A DNA stretch of 64,000 nucleotides from Curvularia sp. ZM96 (taxonomy: Eukaryota > Ascomycota > Dothideomycetes > Pleosporales > Pleosporaceae). Below are positions 11,538-24,052 of the stretch, in pieces. The position numbers and the translations under genes were made by a program. Within the stretch, counting starts at the first letter, position 1; every line of letters begins with the position of its first letter. A model generated the notes under the pieces. That model was not told the DNA's origin. It saw nothing but the letters and a program-made list of their open reading frames with translations, and searched no databases. The DNA lies in assembly GCA_022457065.1 (NCBI GenBank), contig JAJGBQ010000001.1:3472001-3536000 (forward strand), in the 5' to 3' direction.

Positions 11538-11760
11538 CCCTGAGAGGCTCAGACTTTCAAATCTACCCTAACGCTCAACACTCTTTATTTCCGCACCCCC
11601 AAAGGCTGAAATCTCGACCTCCTCTTCATATACGCGCCCCGAGAGGCTTGAATTCACCCAAACTACTCTTTACATCCGCCATCCACGAGGCCGAAATTTC
11701 AACCTACTCTTAAACCCGCGCCCCGAGAGGCTCAAACTTTCAAATATACCAAGACCACTC
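11538..11760. repeat. Degenerate tandem repeat, unit about 42 bp
   Basis: The core (G/C)AGAGGCT or a close variant recurs at about 11542, 11600, 11641, 11684 and 11725. The first spacing is 58 bp and the later ones 41-43 bp. Each unit continues with a purine-rich then TTTCAA/ACCTACTCTT-like segment ending in a CCGC/CGCGCCCC block. It sits 320-540 bp upstream of helicase copy B and could be in its promoter or 5' leader. Confidence 0.65.
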
Positions 11761-12078
11761 ATTGTATATCCTCACTACTCAACGATAACACAACTTCATC
11801 TCCCTCAGGCGAGACTCTCACCGGTCATCACCGCTTCTGGAAGTTCCTCTTCATTCGAAAGACTTTAACGGTGACGTCAATTGTTTGCTTTCACCTCACA
11901 GTGAAGGAGGATCCCCCCTCGCTTACTGCCCACAACTCTCAACTCTCACCCATTTTCAACCCTTACATACCCTCAAGCCTTACCCATTCCCAACCGTTAC
12001 CCACTCCCGATTTTCTATATCCACACTCAAAGAAACTACCCTTTGCTATCTCACTTCGCCTGGGATTGCATCGCCATC

Positions 12079-14267
12079 ATGGGCTCCTACATCATAGGTC
12101 CCGCTCAGCAGTCTGAATTCCGCGAGAGGTCTTACCCAGTCGCGGTCAGCTTCTCTGTTCCAGAGTCGGTTGAGGGTCTCTCTAGCTCCTTCCTCTTGAG
12201 CAGTTTCGAATTGAACCCGCCTGAAGTCCTTCTCACCCAGAAGAAGCTCGAGTACCATGAAGCCGCTGTTCAAGAGCGTCAAAAGAAACCTGTAGCGCCA
12301 GATGCAGAGGCTGCGCGAGGCAAACAGCCCTATGAGCCAACTGACGCCCAAATCTTTATCATGGCCAACCTCATCATGAGCGCTCATCCGGAAACATACA
12401 ACCTTCTCTCTCAGACCAGCCTCGAGAAGTTCCTTGAGTGGCTGCGCATTGAGCTGAACTGGAGCGTCAGCGAGAGCCGCATCAAGAAACTCCTCCTGCA
12501 CCGTTCCCGCTTCGTTAGCATGGGCCAGATTCCAGTGCGCGAGCGGCTTGCGCCTCCTAAGCCGACCATATATGAAATCCTTGATTCGCAGAATAACTTC
12601 GAGCAAAAAGAAGGCGCAGTTGTCAACATGATCTTCCACGAAGATCCCAATGACCGCTCGTACATGCGCCTCCGTATCAGTCACATGTATAAAGATGCGT
12701 CTCGACCCAAGGAACAGCCCAGTCACAAGAGCGATGTCGATCTCACCTACCGCAATACGCGCCCCCGTGGTCACCTACCTAACTCTCGTGGCGACGCTTA
12801 CGAACCGTCCGAGCGTATAGTCAATGTCTCTGACAGGATGTTCATACCCTTCCTCGCGAAGCTCTTCCCACACCTCGCTCGAGATGACAAAGAATATTGG
12901 AATAAGCTATTCAGCAATGAGAATGAGCTCACTTTGTTGCAGTTCCACCAAAACGAGCTGCCGATGACAAACAATGTCTTCACTCCTCGAGTAGACGTTC
13001 CGTCTTCTTACAAAGACCTTGGGATCGTCATGCGCAATGCGCCACTGATTTACGTCTTGATTCGGGGCAGGTCTATTGATGAGCTCACTGAATCCATCAT
13101 CAAACGATTCGGAGAGCTTGCTCGCTCTGACCCCCTGTCGCGGTTTTTCGTCGACGTCGACAACCCATACATCAATAACAAGGGCATCAAGGCAACCGAG
13201 AAGCTTCCAAAATTCATCACTTTACCGGAGTACGCCTTCGAGGACTGGAGAGAGTACTCGATTCACTGTGGTGTGGGTACCATCATCGAGTTACGTTACG
13301 GCATGATGTCGAATCAGATTCACCAAGGTAGTGCGTCGGCTCACCCTGTACCCCACACACAGTACACTGAAGACGGCAAAACACTCGATCTGTCCTTATT
13401 CTTGAACTTTGTTGAAGAACAGTCCGACCAAGACGTCCCCAGACTTGCTGTCGGCGATCACGTCTACGTCGATTTCAATTTTGACACTATCAGATCGCGG
13501 CATATCTGGAAGGGTCGCGTGGTCCGTCCTACCTTGTCCACTGGCAAAGGTCAGATCTGCATCATTGTAAATCGTCCCGTCAATAAAGAGGACGGCATAC
13601 TCGACAAGAAGAAATACACCACCTTGACGGCAAAGCAGATGGAAAACATGACTGTCGAAGAGCTTGATGAGTGGGCTTCCACCAACCGTAATCTGCATAT
13701 CGTCGTCACCAAGAGCGGAAACGAGGAGGAATGCAAGCGTCTTTGCAATGGATTGAGCAACATGAAAGTCCCTGAAAAGCTCAAGCCGGATTACGAGGGT
13801 AAAGAGCACATTTTGTCACAGTTCCGCACCTTCCTCATGTGCAAGGACCACTCTCAGTACGACATGTCATCGCTCTTTCAGACTCTTCATCCCGAAGACC
13901 GCGATCGCGTCCTGGAAGCTCTGCGAGGCTCACTGCACGACTACCAAATGGAACCACTCAATCACTGGCTTAATAAAGGCGTCACTTCAAACATTGTAGC
14001 TCTTGCAGGTATCTCAGGCTCTGGTAAAACCTTCACTAGCATCAGTGTTCTCTGTGGCTACACGTTCCGGATCAAGGTCGACCGTGAAAAGAGGGCCATG
14101 CAAGAGAATGATCTTGCTCGGTTGGTCAAAGGTCAGGTTGACCAGGCTCAGGAGAAGGCTGACAAGAAAGCTGAGAATGCAAAGAATGCAGCCAACAAGG
14201 ATGATTCTAAGTCCGAAAAGCTAGCCAGTCTAGCTGATATGCTAGACGTTCTCGAGGATGGTAACAA

Positions 14268-14302
<35 letters not shown>

Positions 14303-15972
14303 TAGAGTTCATATACGCAGAAGACCTTGTCAAGGAAGTCTGCGCAGGTCCCCAGCGTTCCGATGATATGACCCAAGAATTCGAAGCTGGTCGCGTCACC
14401 CATGTCAGCATCCAGAATGAGACTGTTGACCACAACTATGAGACCTGGTGCATCAGGCTCCGCAGTCTTTGCAAGATCACAGGAGATCCTCCGAAGCTTG
14501 TTGTCCGTTTGCATTCGGTCCAGTCTGAACGAAAAGCCCTTCTCGCGATGGTTGACCCGTCCTTTAGACCAGGTGCATCGCCCAACCCCGAGACCATCAA
14601 GATCAACCCTGAGCTCGGTGGAACAATTAACATAGCCTTGCTGAACCATTACCTTCGCGCGATGCGCAATAAACATCCAGGAATTACTGACAAGCGCTTC
14701 CACACTGTCGAAGGCTCACTCGCATATGTCATACTACAGCTTGCGAGGCTTCCGGGTATCCCCTTGTCAGGTGAAGTCGCGAATACCTGGACTGAACAGG
14801 AGCGTGATATCATTGCAAAGGAGCTCTCTTCCATCCGTGAAGCTTACAATGAATACAAAGCCGATGGTAAGATTTCGGATGACGCTCGCAAGCAGGTGAA
14901 GCGGGCTTTCAAGATTGGCTATCACGTTGTCATCAGACGCGCCTCAGTTGTTTGCAGCACTCTTGCCGTCGCAACAACGAGCAGCTTCCAAATGCATCGC
15001 AAGGCACATGCAGTTGCACTGGAGGAGGCCGGACGTGCCATCGATTTGGACATTGCCACTCTCCTCTCGACCCACTGGGCCTGCGACCTCATCATGTTCG
15101 TAGGCGACTGGCGACAGTTAGGATTCACACCATACGGTCCACGGCGCGATAATGCTTTCCAACCCCAGTTGTTCTGCTCCCCCTTCAGCCGGCTGAACTC
15201 TACTGGCTTCCCTATCCAGATGCTCGCCCACACGTCACGATTCACAAGCCAGCCGCTCCTCTCCCTCTGCGGCCGTCTGAACAACGAGCCACAAATACGT
15301 GCAGTGCATGGTTCGTTCAATGCAGAGCGTGAGAACCTGGCAAAGCAGATCAATCAAAAGATCTGGGGCAAGAAGAGTGTCATTGTCGTCGTCAATACCG
15401 AAGACGCTTTCGCCCACCGCGACCCGACGGGCTCTTGGTATTCCATCCAGACCGCGATTGCTACCATGCACGATCTAGTTCACCGTCTGCAACATATTGG
15501 AGGTGAGAATGTTATGGTTATCACGCCATACAACGCACAGATCTCTCTCTTGTTGGCGTTGCGAGATGTTGCCCAGCGCAACGCAGTCGCAGGTGGTGAT
15601 CAAGCTCTGGCGGAAGAACTCTCCAAAGTCATGATCATCACTGTCGATGCGTCCATGGGAAAAGACCGCGAGCATGTCGTTTTTGATTCTGTCGGCCACG
15701 CGGACGGGTTTCTATGGCGTCAACCACGGACCCTAGTTGCGGGAACACGGGCTCGATCGAGCTTCGTCCTTATTGGCCCCATGTGGTACTACTCCACCAA
15801 GGGGCATATAAAGGACCGTCTAAAAGACATGACATACGTCTGGCTTGCAGAAGGTCTTTTCGCTAACCTGAACAATACCGAGATGAGTAAATTTGAGCAG
15901 TACCAGACTGTTCAGACTGCTCTGAAGATTCCCAAAGACGCTTCACGTAACCTTCCACGAAGCCACCGTTAA
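12079..15972 (+). CDS. SF1 DNA2/NAM7 (UPF1-like) helicase-like protein, copy B
   Basis: A single exon encodes 1297 residues from the ATG at 12079. The frame is open slightly further upstream but only from a TTG. It is a diverged paralogue of the minus-strand protein ending at 6264. Helicase motifs are GISGSGKT near residue 643, VALEEAGR near 979, HTSRF near 1051, ITPYNAQ near 1149, VDASMGKD near 1189 and AGTRARSSF near 1221. FFVDVDNPYIN lies near 355. A low-complexity insert after Walker A has a Lys/Glu/Ala-rich probable coiled coil, then eleven consecutive Asp codons (14269-14301). The N-terminus is about 100 residues shorter than in copy A. Probable nucleic-acid ATPase of unknown role; it could belong to an RNA-surveillance or genome-defence branch, but sequence alone does not show this. 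Confidence 0.85.
14269..14301 (+). repeat. (GAC)11 trinucleotide repeat encoding poly-Asp
   Basis: Eleven perfect GAC units sit in frame in helicase copy B between Walker A and motif II. Perfect codon repetition suggests recent slippage, so length variation among strains is likely. Confidence 0.95.
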
Positions 15973-16240
15973 GTCCCACTGGGTATTGACATTTCAACTG
16001 ACAAGAATGCTCAAAAGGCATCCACTAGCGATAACAACGTTGGCAAGGGTTCTGGCTGACTGTTTATGGAGGGCTTGCGGATAACTCATGGAGAGCTTGC
16101 AGATAGTTCATGGCTTGTATAATATATTGAGGACAAGGGTTTCTTTTGAACCCGTAAATTGATTTTATAACTGTCTGCTGGAAATAATCAAATATGCCAT
16201 GTATACCTACACGAACTCCTTAGCTTCCACATCGCAACAC

Positions 16241-19200
16241 CTACGAACCAAAGTCCATCTTGAGCGCAATCTTCGGCATTCCGTCGTCCTCCCTATTAAC
16301 CTCCTGTCTCCTTGGCCCTTGCCCACTCTTCAGTACACCCTCCATGGACGTCCTTTGCTCAGGCGTTAGCCCAGTGACAACATTTCTGAATGCCTGTTGG
16401 TTCGCCCCAGCAATCTCGAGCAGCCTTGTAGCCGTCTCTTGGGTTGCCTTTGGCTCGCTTTGTGCCCGTGACAGCAAGGCAGGAATGATGATCTTGCTTG
16501 CGACTTGTCGTTGTGGTTCTTCTGGGAGCGTGGAGATGAAGTTGACAAGTGTCTGCGCAAGTGTTGTGCGCGACTCTTCAAGGCCTTCTACATCGGAAGG
16601 CATTGCCAGGAAAGAGAGCGTGGGTGGAAGAAGAAGCTTCGCAAGACTTGTCTCTAGAGCGCCCTTCTTAGGCAATAGCAGGAGGGAGCGACAACATCCT
16701 GCAGCTACCTTACTTGTCGTGCGCGTATTAAGGCAGTCGAAAAGATCGTCAACGAATCGTTTGATTAGCGGGTCGTTCGGCGAGAATGCAGACGGTGTAG
16801 AGCTCAATAAGATGGTAGTGGTGAGAATGGTGTTCTTCTCACACGTGAGAGCAGCGTCAAACTCCCGCTTCTGGGCATGTCTGAGTATCGCAAGGAATCG
16901 TGCGAGCGTTGCGCGCAGCTGCTTGCTAGTGTCATTTGTAGCCTCGGCGTCAGGCGCAAGGCTGGAGATGAATCGTTTGAAGATTGGCAGTGCTTGGGGA
17001 ATGACGGTTGCTTGACATTCCCCAGTGCCGAGGATGGACGCAAAGATGTGAAGAATACAGGCGTGAAGGTCGGCTTTGATAATCGAAGGGAAGACTTGGG
17101 CAGCATCCACAAGAGCAGACAAAGCTGTTGTCAGGAGGGCGACAGCCTCTTCGTTCATCTCGTGGCGAGCTTAGAGGTGAGTTAGCGAAAAGCTCATCTT
17201 GGACCAGCAAGTACACTCTTACCTTTAGATTTGCTGTCTTCCAACCCTGGGATCAGGCCTGATAGCACTAGTACCATGATCTTCGTCAGCTCAAACAGCT
17301 GATCAATGTCTTCAGAGAGATGCTCATCTGCAGAAGTTGTTCTGTGCCAAATCAGTAAAGGTTAAAGCTACTTTTCTGCGCGTGCTTACCCTTGATCTCT
17401 CCTTGCAGACGGATGGCCAATGCAAAGGTTCCGCGTAATCTGAACGATGACAGTTTGTATAGTCAAACCTTCAGTGAGCACCAATCGGTCAAGCATGTCC
17501 ATTGTCTCTGAGAATACGACCTCTTGGTAAATGGCATGTCCAGATACCGAAGGCCGTAAGATCTTCTTCAAAGCCTGTAGAATCTCTAAGATCTGCTCCT
17601 TGGATGCTTGTAGATCACCTGGGCGCCCTGCGAGAGCCTCAAACGCGAGACCGAACAGGACAAAGAAGAAAGCGACAGGCTCGTCGCGATAGTTGATATG
17701 GTCAGCTCTCGCGTTGTGACCCGACTCAGACAGCTCAGTCTTGCCGTCAAGCGCATCGAATACGAATTCGCTATCCTCGTCGATGAGACTAGCAATCGCA
17801 TCAACAAGATTGAGCCAGCTATCTTGATAGAACTACAGAAGGTCAGCACATGTGTCCGTGTATCGGTAAATGATCCTACCTTCAACAATGTCTCGCGGTT
17901 GAGCGCCGCATAGATGGTGTCCAGACTACCAGAGAGCGACGCAGAGCCCATGGAAGAAGTGATATCAGGCTCGAATCTAAGACGAGCATATTCTCGCAGT
18001 GAGGCAAGCCAAAGGGGTGTTAGCTTAGCAATATGTGGCTTGAGCACATCTGCTAGGTAGCTCTGCTCGGCGCTGGCGATCTGCAGCTCGGCCCAAGCAG
18101 AGAAAACTGCCATCTTGACCATCACTTGGGCATTCGAGCTCAGTCCCTTCAAGTCACCTATCGCTGCAGTCTCGGATTCGCCTAAGGGGTTAGCAAAATA
18201 TGTAGGTCATACACCACTAAGACTTACTGGAAAAGTTTTCAAGTGCTGAGACAAGCAACTTCAAGATACGGCCCATTCGATCTACATCTGTCACAATACC
18301 AGTTGAGATGAATGTAGCACAGACATTCACAGCTTCGGCTGCAAGTTCGGGTGACGAATCTGCTGCAAAAGCTGGTGTGAGTGCTGAGCCGATTTGTGCT
18401 TGGTACTGTTCAAGCAGTGTAACTTCAGCAAAATCTGGATCAGGTGTTTTGCCGAAAAGCTATATGGTGGGTTAGTTGACACTCTGCACAAGAAAAATTC
18501 ATGCATACCTTGAGGACTTGATCAATAATCTTGAGACCGCGTATCCGCAGCTGAACAACACCTGCAGTAGATGCAGAGAAGGCAATGCGCACCACGTCGG
18601 CAACCCTTTGCTGCAAAGCCAAAACACAAGAGGCCTCCTCTCGAAAGGCAGCTTCCTTGCTAACCATTGCAACGAGCTCGCTCAAGCAGTCCATGCCGAA
18701 AGTCCGGACTTGCCACTTGAGCAGCTCCTGGCTTACTTGTGTGCCATCTCCAGCTTCGGCTCCTGGTGCGTTTGACGCAGATGCGAAGCCTGCAACTTCC
18801 TCGTCCTGTAAGTCTGCTGCGCCCGCTTTTGGTTTTTCTTCGATCTTATCCTGAGCCTCAACTTTTTTAGTCTTGGTCAAGACTGAGTGACACCGCTGGA
18901 CCCATGTTGCTGTGTCCGACAATCCCGTTTGGTGCAACCAGTTACGAATTATGTTTTGCACAACTTCATGATCTGGATCTCGGTCGAGAACATGCCACAG
19001 CTGGTCTTCTAGTCCTGGATCAGCTGCGCGTATGACTTCTTCGGTGTTGCGTCGCATGATGTTATGCAAGCCGTCAATGGCCATATCACGTATCTGGGTC
19101 GAGTTGCTTTCCACAGAACGCTGTAAACTCTTCACGTAGGCTGAGAACTCCATGTGACCTGGTGAATAAAGCGAGATATGTTCCTGACAACGCAAACTCT

Positions 19201-22200
19201 CAATAACAACGAGTTCATCAGCCTCGCCTTGAAACAGCCCTACAAGAGTCATAATCAAGTCTCTTGCTTTTGCGACATCCTGTAAGTCTGGGCCTAGTAC
19301 GTTGATCATACTATCAACACATCGCGCAATGACAGCGGGAGTCGGTATGTCAATCTCGATGTTAGAGTACGGAAGAGAAGCCGATTCATCGTTATGTGTA
19401 TCTGAGGCATATAATTGCGCCAGCATACCGAGTGTGCTTGTGACATAGCTTGAAAATGACAGTCCAGCAGAGTCAGCAACGCGTGCCAAACTATCAATGG
19501 CCCAAAAGTGCACGACAGGGTGAGGATCGTTGCCAAGTGACATGAGTATTCCCAGGATATTGTTCAGGTGGAAGCCAGCAGCCATACCGCCAAGCTGAGA
19601 ATGTATGCAGCCAAGGGCGACCGCATACCCGGAACGCGCATTCGGCTCGCGATTGGCAACGATTTGGTCTACCAGGTAGTTGACTTCAGTAGTGGTGAGC
19701 GCATTCCCAGAGCTATTGCACAGGCGGCCCAGTGCCTCTCCCGCAAGATTGCGAATAAAGGGATCGGGAAGAATTATGAATAACTACTTGAATCAGCGAG
19801 GAACCAGAAAATAGGTGAAAAATACTCACATGTAACAAATCCTGCATGACCTTTTCAACCGCTGCTCCTTTCAGACTTCCAGGAGCCGAGCGTGTCTCCT
19901 TCACTGCTACCTTTAGTGCGGACAGAACTGCGTATGCGATATTGACCATCATAGCAGTTTTTCTGTTAATGTCCCGCTGCAGACTGCTTGCAGATAGAAA
20001 AGACGTCATCTGCTCCAAGATGCTTTCCTGGATCCTGGCAGTCTGCAAAGGAAGGCAAATGGCAAACAGTTGAAGCGCTGCGTTAACCACCTCGGTAGCT
20101 GGGGGGTCTGGAAGCTCGTAAGAGTCATCCGATGTCCTGATATATAGAGAAATCGAATCGTGCTCTCGGGCACCGCAGATTGGAGAGAGAAGGGTGCGGT
20201 CAATGATAGCCTCAGGGCCATGGCGCGTAAGCCAATGGTGGCGAGTACCAGTCTCATGCTCGCCTGGCAGCGGTGTAATGTCAAACCCGCGCACCAGTCC
20301 AGTGACACCGAAACCGTGGTTGTCAGCCACCTCCCAGATGCTTTCAAAAGTCCCCGCAGCACTAGCAATTGCAGTACTGAATGAACTCGTGGTGTAGTTG
20401 TCAGGCTCTGCGAACGAAGCGATAGCGAAAGGTAGCAAGTTCGTCTGAAGTAGCACCTCCGTACTACTCGCTGGACTAAGCTCAACAAGCTTAGTATAGC
20501 ATTGAAGGACCCTCCTTCGGACCATTAGATCGAAGTCATACAGTTGCAGCGCAGGTGACAGTCGTTGTGACATATCATCGGTCGTCTTCTTCGCTGGTAA
20601 CGTGTTTAAAAATAATGTTGTATTTTGGAGCATCGCAGCCAGTCTTTTTGTTACGTCCAGCGTCAGGATCCGGCTGTTGAATTCCAAGAAGGTCAAGATT
20701 GAACCCAGAGCACACTCTCGTACATGTGTCAGAAAGCAAAGTTCCAGGTAGTTTCTTTGAATCATGTTGTCCCTGTTCAATGGCTTGGGCAGCGCATTCT
20801 TCCACAACAAGAGTAATTGTGAGAGATGTATCTTGACAAAGTTCGGACCCAAAGTCATCAATCCTCCGATCAGGATCCAGGCGACTTGTATTTGGGTAGA
20901 ACCGATCCTTAGATCAGAGTTGCTAGCCGACTTCAACAAAGATGTGGCTTGCGAAAGGACTCTTGAGTTCACGTCCACAGATCCGTGCAAGGGCTGAGAT
21001 GTGGACGTGCTCAGCACAGCGGAAAGACCGTTAGCCAGGCCAACGCATTTTCGTGGCGACTGTCGCGGTCCTGCGAGAAGACCGAGTTCTCTGTTGACGC
21101 TGTTCATGCATATGGTAACAGCAGGAAGGAGCTGCAGAGGACAAGCCAGAACGAAAGCCCGGAGACAAGCAGATGCCGTCACTTGAACTGTGTAACTCGG
21201 GTGTTGCAAAACTTGGAGCAAGGCGTCCCGACAAGAGTCTGCAATCACATTGGTGGCCGATCCGAGGCTGTTGAAGAGAGAGGACAGCGTGCTAAGAGCT
21301 CCAACCAGGGTTTGCTTCGTCGGCTCGGGACGCTCTTTCAGCACCTGTGGGTAGTCTTTGAGAATCTCATTGACCAAGAACCTCACAGCATGCAGCTGTC
21401 CAGATTCTCCTAGCAAATCGCGGCCAATGACATTTTCCAAGATGACTGCGACGAATTTTCTTGTACTAAGCGTCCGGTAACGATTCTGTACAATGACGTT
21501 GTTGCTGAGGATATCCACAAACAAGCTCTGCGCGATGGCTGAGTATTTGCTCTCGATGATTTGCTCGCCCAAACCCTTGATAGTCTTGATATAGCAGAAT
21601 GCGATCCCAGCCCTAGCGCGATTGCCAGCTTGTGGACGGCAATATTGTGTTGCGAGAAGCTTGAGAATGCTCTCAATGGTAAAAGAGAGCTGTGTCGCTG
21701 ACTTCTTGGGCGCGGGTGATTCAGAGCGCTCCATGACCACATCGTCGCCATCGTCATCCCCTGGCTTCTTGTTCTTTTTCTTCGCTGTTTTCGATCGCGT
21801 GAGAATGGGGAGATCGACTGGCGCATTCTCTGAGTAGTTCTTTACCAGCGCAGCGCTGATGCACGACGCCACTGCATGTCTCACAGACGATGAAGGACTA
21901 TCTATGGCCTTCCAAACCACATTCTGCAGTTTATCGAAGTCGGTCGAGTTGTCGAAGAAGGGTGTGTATCGGATCAGCTGCTCTAGACAGTAGCAGGCAG
22001 CTGTTTGCACAATATATGACTTGTCGCTGCCAGCGTTGCGAGCTTGCTTCCATGCATCTCTGGCAATCAGCTCATCCGCATGGGAGCTGACCCCCTTAAA
22101 CACCTTTCCCACAGCTTTGAATAGTGTTGCACGGAGACCGCTATGGCTCTGCGCAGACTTCACGAGACCCAGTAGGGTCTTTACTGCCAATGGCGACAGC

Positions 22201-22628
22201 TGTATAGCGCTGTCTCCTGCTGCCTCGAATATGGAGCCCAAACAATGCGCAGCCGCGTGCTTAGTCCTGATATCCTTTTCGCTCTTACCGGCAGCATTGA
22301 GGATGTTCACTGACTCATTGATGGATTCAAAGAGCAGCTTTCTATCTCCCTTTTCGAATATGCCGGCAATCGCTCGTCCGAGGTTGTTTCGAATCACTCG
22401 TGTGGGTGCGGGGGACGCGAGGTTGACGATTTGGAATACCTCCTTCTTAATATAGATCTGATGGGCCGAGGCGTCGTCGCCGTCCAAAGAAGCTACATGG
22501 CGCGCGAGGTCGGAACTGAAGGTTAACAGGTACAAGTCCTGTTGTTCGGTGGGAAGGGCGTGTAGCTTCTTGATATCGAGTTCAGGGTTCGCGGGGCTCT
22601 CGTTGGTGGATGGGTCGTCTGCTGCCAT
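16241..22628 (-). CDS. LAA1: LAA1/HEATR5-like HEAT-repeat protein
   Basis: Seven exons on the minus strand (22628-19830, 19783-18509, 18459-18228, 18181-17880, 17832-17390, 17341-17223, 17169-16241) join in frame to 2032 residues, close to yeast Laa1 (about 2000). The sequence is helical repeats throughout, with the conserved block PDPFIRNLAGEALGRL and NYLVDQIVANREPNARSGYA near residues 940-980 that marks this family. Known relatives bind the clathrin adaptor AP-1 and help its localisation at the trans-Golgi and endosomes. The six introns are 46-53 nt. A Lys/Glu-rich low-complexity stretch at about 280-320 and an acidic linker near residue 1250 are probably disordered. The gene is divergent from the TACO1-like gene with only 216 bp between starts. 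Confidence 0.93.
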
Positions 22629-22844
22629 GGCTGCATGCGGTGGGCATATGCCTCCAGTCTCCCGTCGTGAGGTTATCGGTCCTGGCTGCTCATGCCCTGA
22701 TCAGGCTCGTCATGACAGATGTCGAATGTGGAGGTGGTGGTTGGCGGGATGCATGTGGGAGTTGCGGACCCCCGTCTTGGCAGGAACGATGATCTCCAAC
22801 TTTTTGGACGACCGCTCCATGTTCCCCAGAATTGGTCGCCCTAC
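22629..22844. promoter_or_regulatory. Compact bidirectional promoter LAA1 / TACO1-like
   Basis: Only 216 bp separate the two start codons, so both genes must share promoter elements. The reading frame of the TACO1-like protein extends upstream through much of this interval, which leaves its exact start uncertain. Confidence 0.5.
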
Positions 22845-23822
22845 ATGTCCGCTCCATTGCGTCGTGCAGTACGAGCCGCAGCCTTTGGCAACAGTGTAGC
22901 GACCTGTACCTGTCGCTATGCGTCACAGCCCCGGGTGCGCATAGCGGAGCAGGCGCGGTGTCTGAGCACCAGTCCCGCCTTGCTGTCAGGCCACTCGTAC
23001 GGCAACACTCGATTCATGCACACGAATTAGAAGTTATACTGACCCTTGCGCAGGAAATGGGCTACTATCAAGCACGACAAGGCGAAAAATGACGCTGGAA
23101 AATCGAAGCAGCGTTCCCTGATGACGCGCGATATTACCAACGCCGTCAAACTTGCTGGACCAAACCCTGATATGAACCCCCGTCTTGCCCTTGCCATAGC
23201 CACCGCGAAGAAGTCGGCCGTACCAAAGGCCTCTATAGAAGCTGCTATTGCACGCGGTCAGGGCCTATCCACTACAGGCGCTGCGCTCGAATCCCTTGTT
23301 CTCGAGGCCATACTCCCGCCGTCCATTGCCACCATTATAGAATGCCAAACCGACAACAAGCTGCGTACATTGGCTGACCTCCGCCTACTCGTCAAGGAAA
23401 CCGGTGGCACCGTCTCTACAGTTGCTTTCATGTTCGAGAAGAAAGGACGCATAATACTCCGGAAGAAGGACGGCGTGACCGTAGACGAGGTACTTGAGCC
23501 GGCACTGGAGGCTGGTGCATTGGATGTAGACGAAGATTCCCAAGGCAGAGTGGTATTGTATACCGAGCCAGCTTTGACAAACAAGACCGCCGACAAACTA
23601 GCCAAGGAATTGGGTTTCGAAATCGAAGAGAGTGAAATTATATACGACCCTAACGAAGACACAAAGGTAGCATTGGATGATGAGGGCGCAGCGAAAGAGT
23701 TGAATAATTTCTTAGACGAGCTGCAGGAAGTGCAGGGCATACAGGGCGTTTATATGAACTGGGCCAAGGGAAGTATAGCGGATGACCTATGGGAGGAGCT
23801 GAGAGGAAAGGCGAGCGTTTGA
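22845..23822 (+). CDS. Mitochondrial YebC/TACO1-family protein
   Basis: Two exons (22845-22996 and 23054-23822) encode 306 residues. The intron falls inside the family signature, and splicing restores GHSKWATIKHDKAKND, the invariant start of YebC/DUF28 proteins. The first 48 residues are rich in Arg, Ala and Ser and nearly free of acidic residues, as expected for a mitochondrial presequence. Family members bind the mitoribosome or act as translational activators; mammalian TACO1 promotes COX1 synthesis and yeast Dpc29 associates with mitoribosomes. The C-terminal acidic half (GFEIEESEIIYDPN and following) matches domains 2 and 3. I chose the ATG at 22845 because it gives a clean presequence. 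An in-frame start at about 22719 is possible. Confidence 0.9.
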
Positions 23823-24052
23823 TATGCTCTTCGATCCACCTGGGATCCTGTATCATACAGTATTGTACACTAATGTACATATCTCCTCGAGCGCATGCTG
23901 ATCGCCAAAACACCACTTATGCCATGTCCCGTGTCTCGCGCTCCTCAGTCGCTGATATCCACAACGCAATCGTGAATCTGTTTTTCGTCCTGTGGCCCAC
24001 ATGCCATGAGGCACCTCTTTTGCGCAACGATTTCCCTCGGGTATATTTCCAC

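Larger units (their letters stand above)
10296..12078. promoter_or_regulatory. Shared divergent upstream region of the two helicase paralogues
   Basis: This 1.78-kb interval separates the two helicase start codons. Both starts follow a pyrimidine-rich, C/A-rich leader and read CCATCATG or GCCATCATG. Next to copy A there is a GT/GGTGTTGG-rich microsatellite-like stretch (about 10380-10425). Between 10498 and 10856 the element GTGAAGGT recurs, directly or inverted. Between 11538 and 11760 lies a degenerate tandem repeat described separately. No convincing gene is present. Confidence 0.55.

Noticed and set aside
12046..12774. A 242-codon minus-strand frame opposite helicase copy B
   Set aside because: It is fully inside the coding region of the helicase and has no recognisable family.
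16260..17015. A 251-codon + strand frame opposite the last LAA1 exon
   Set aside because: Ser/Arg/Cys-rich antisense frame; the HEAT-repeat exon on the other strand is conserved.
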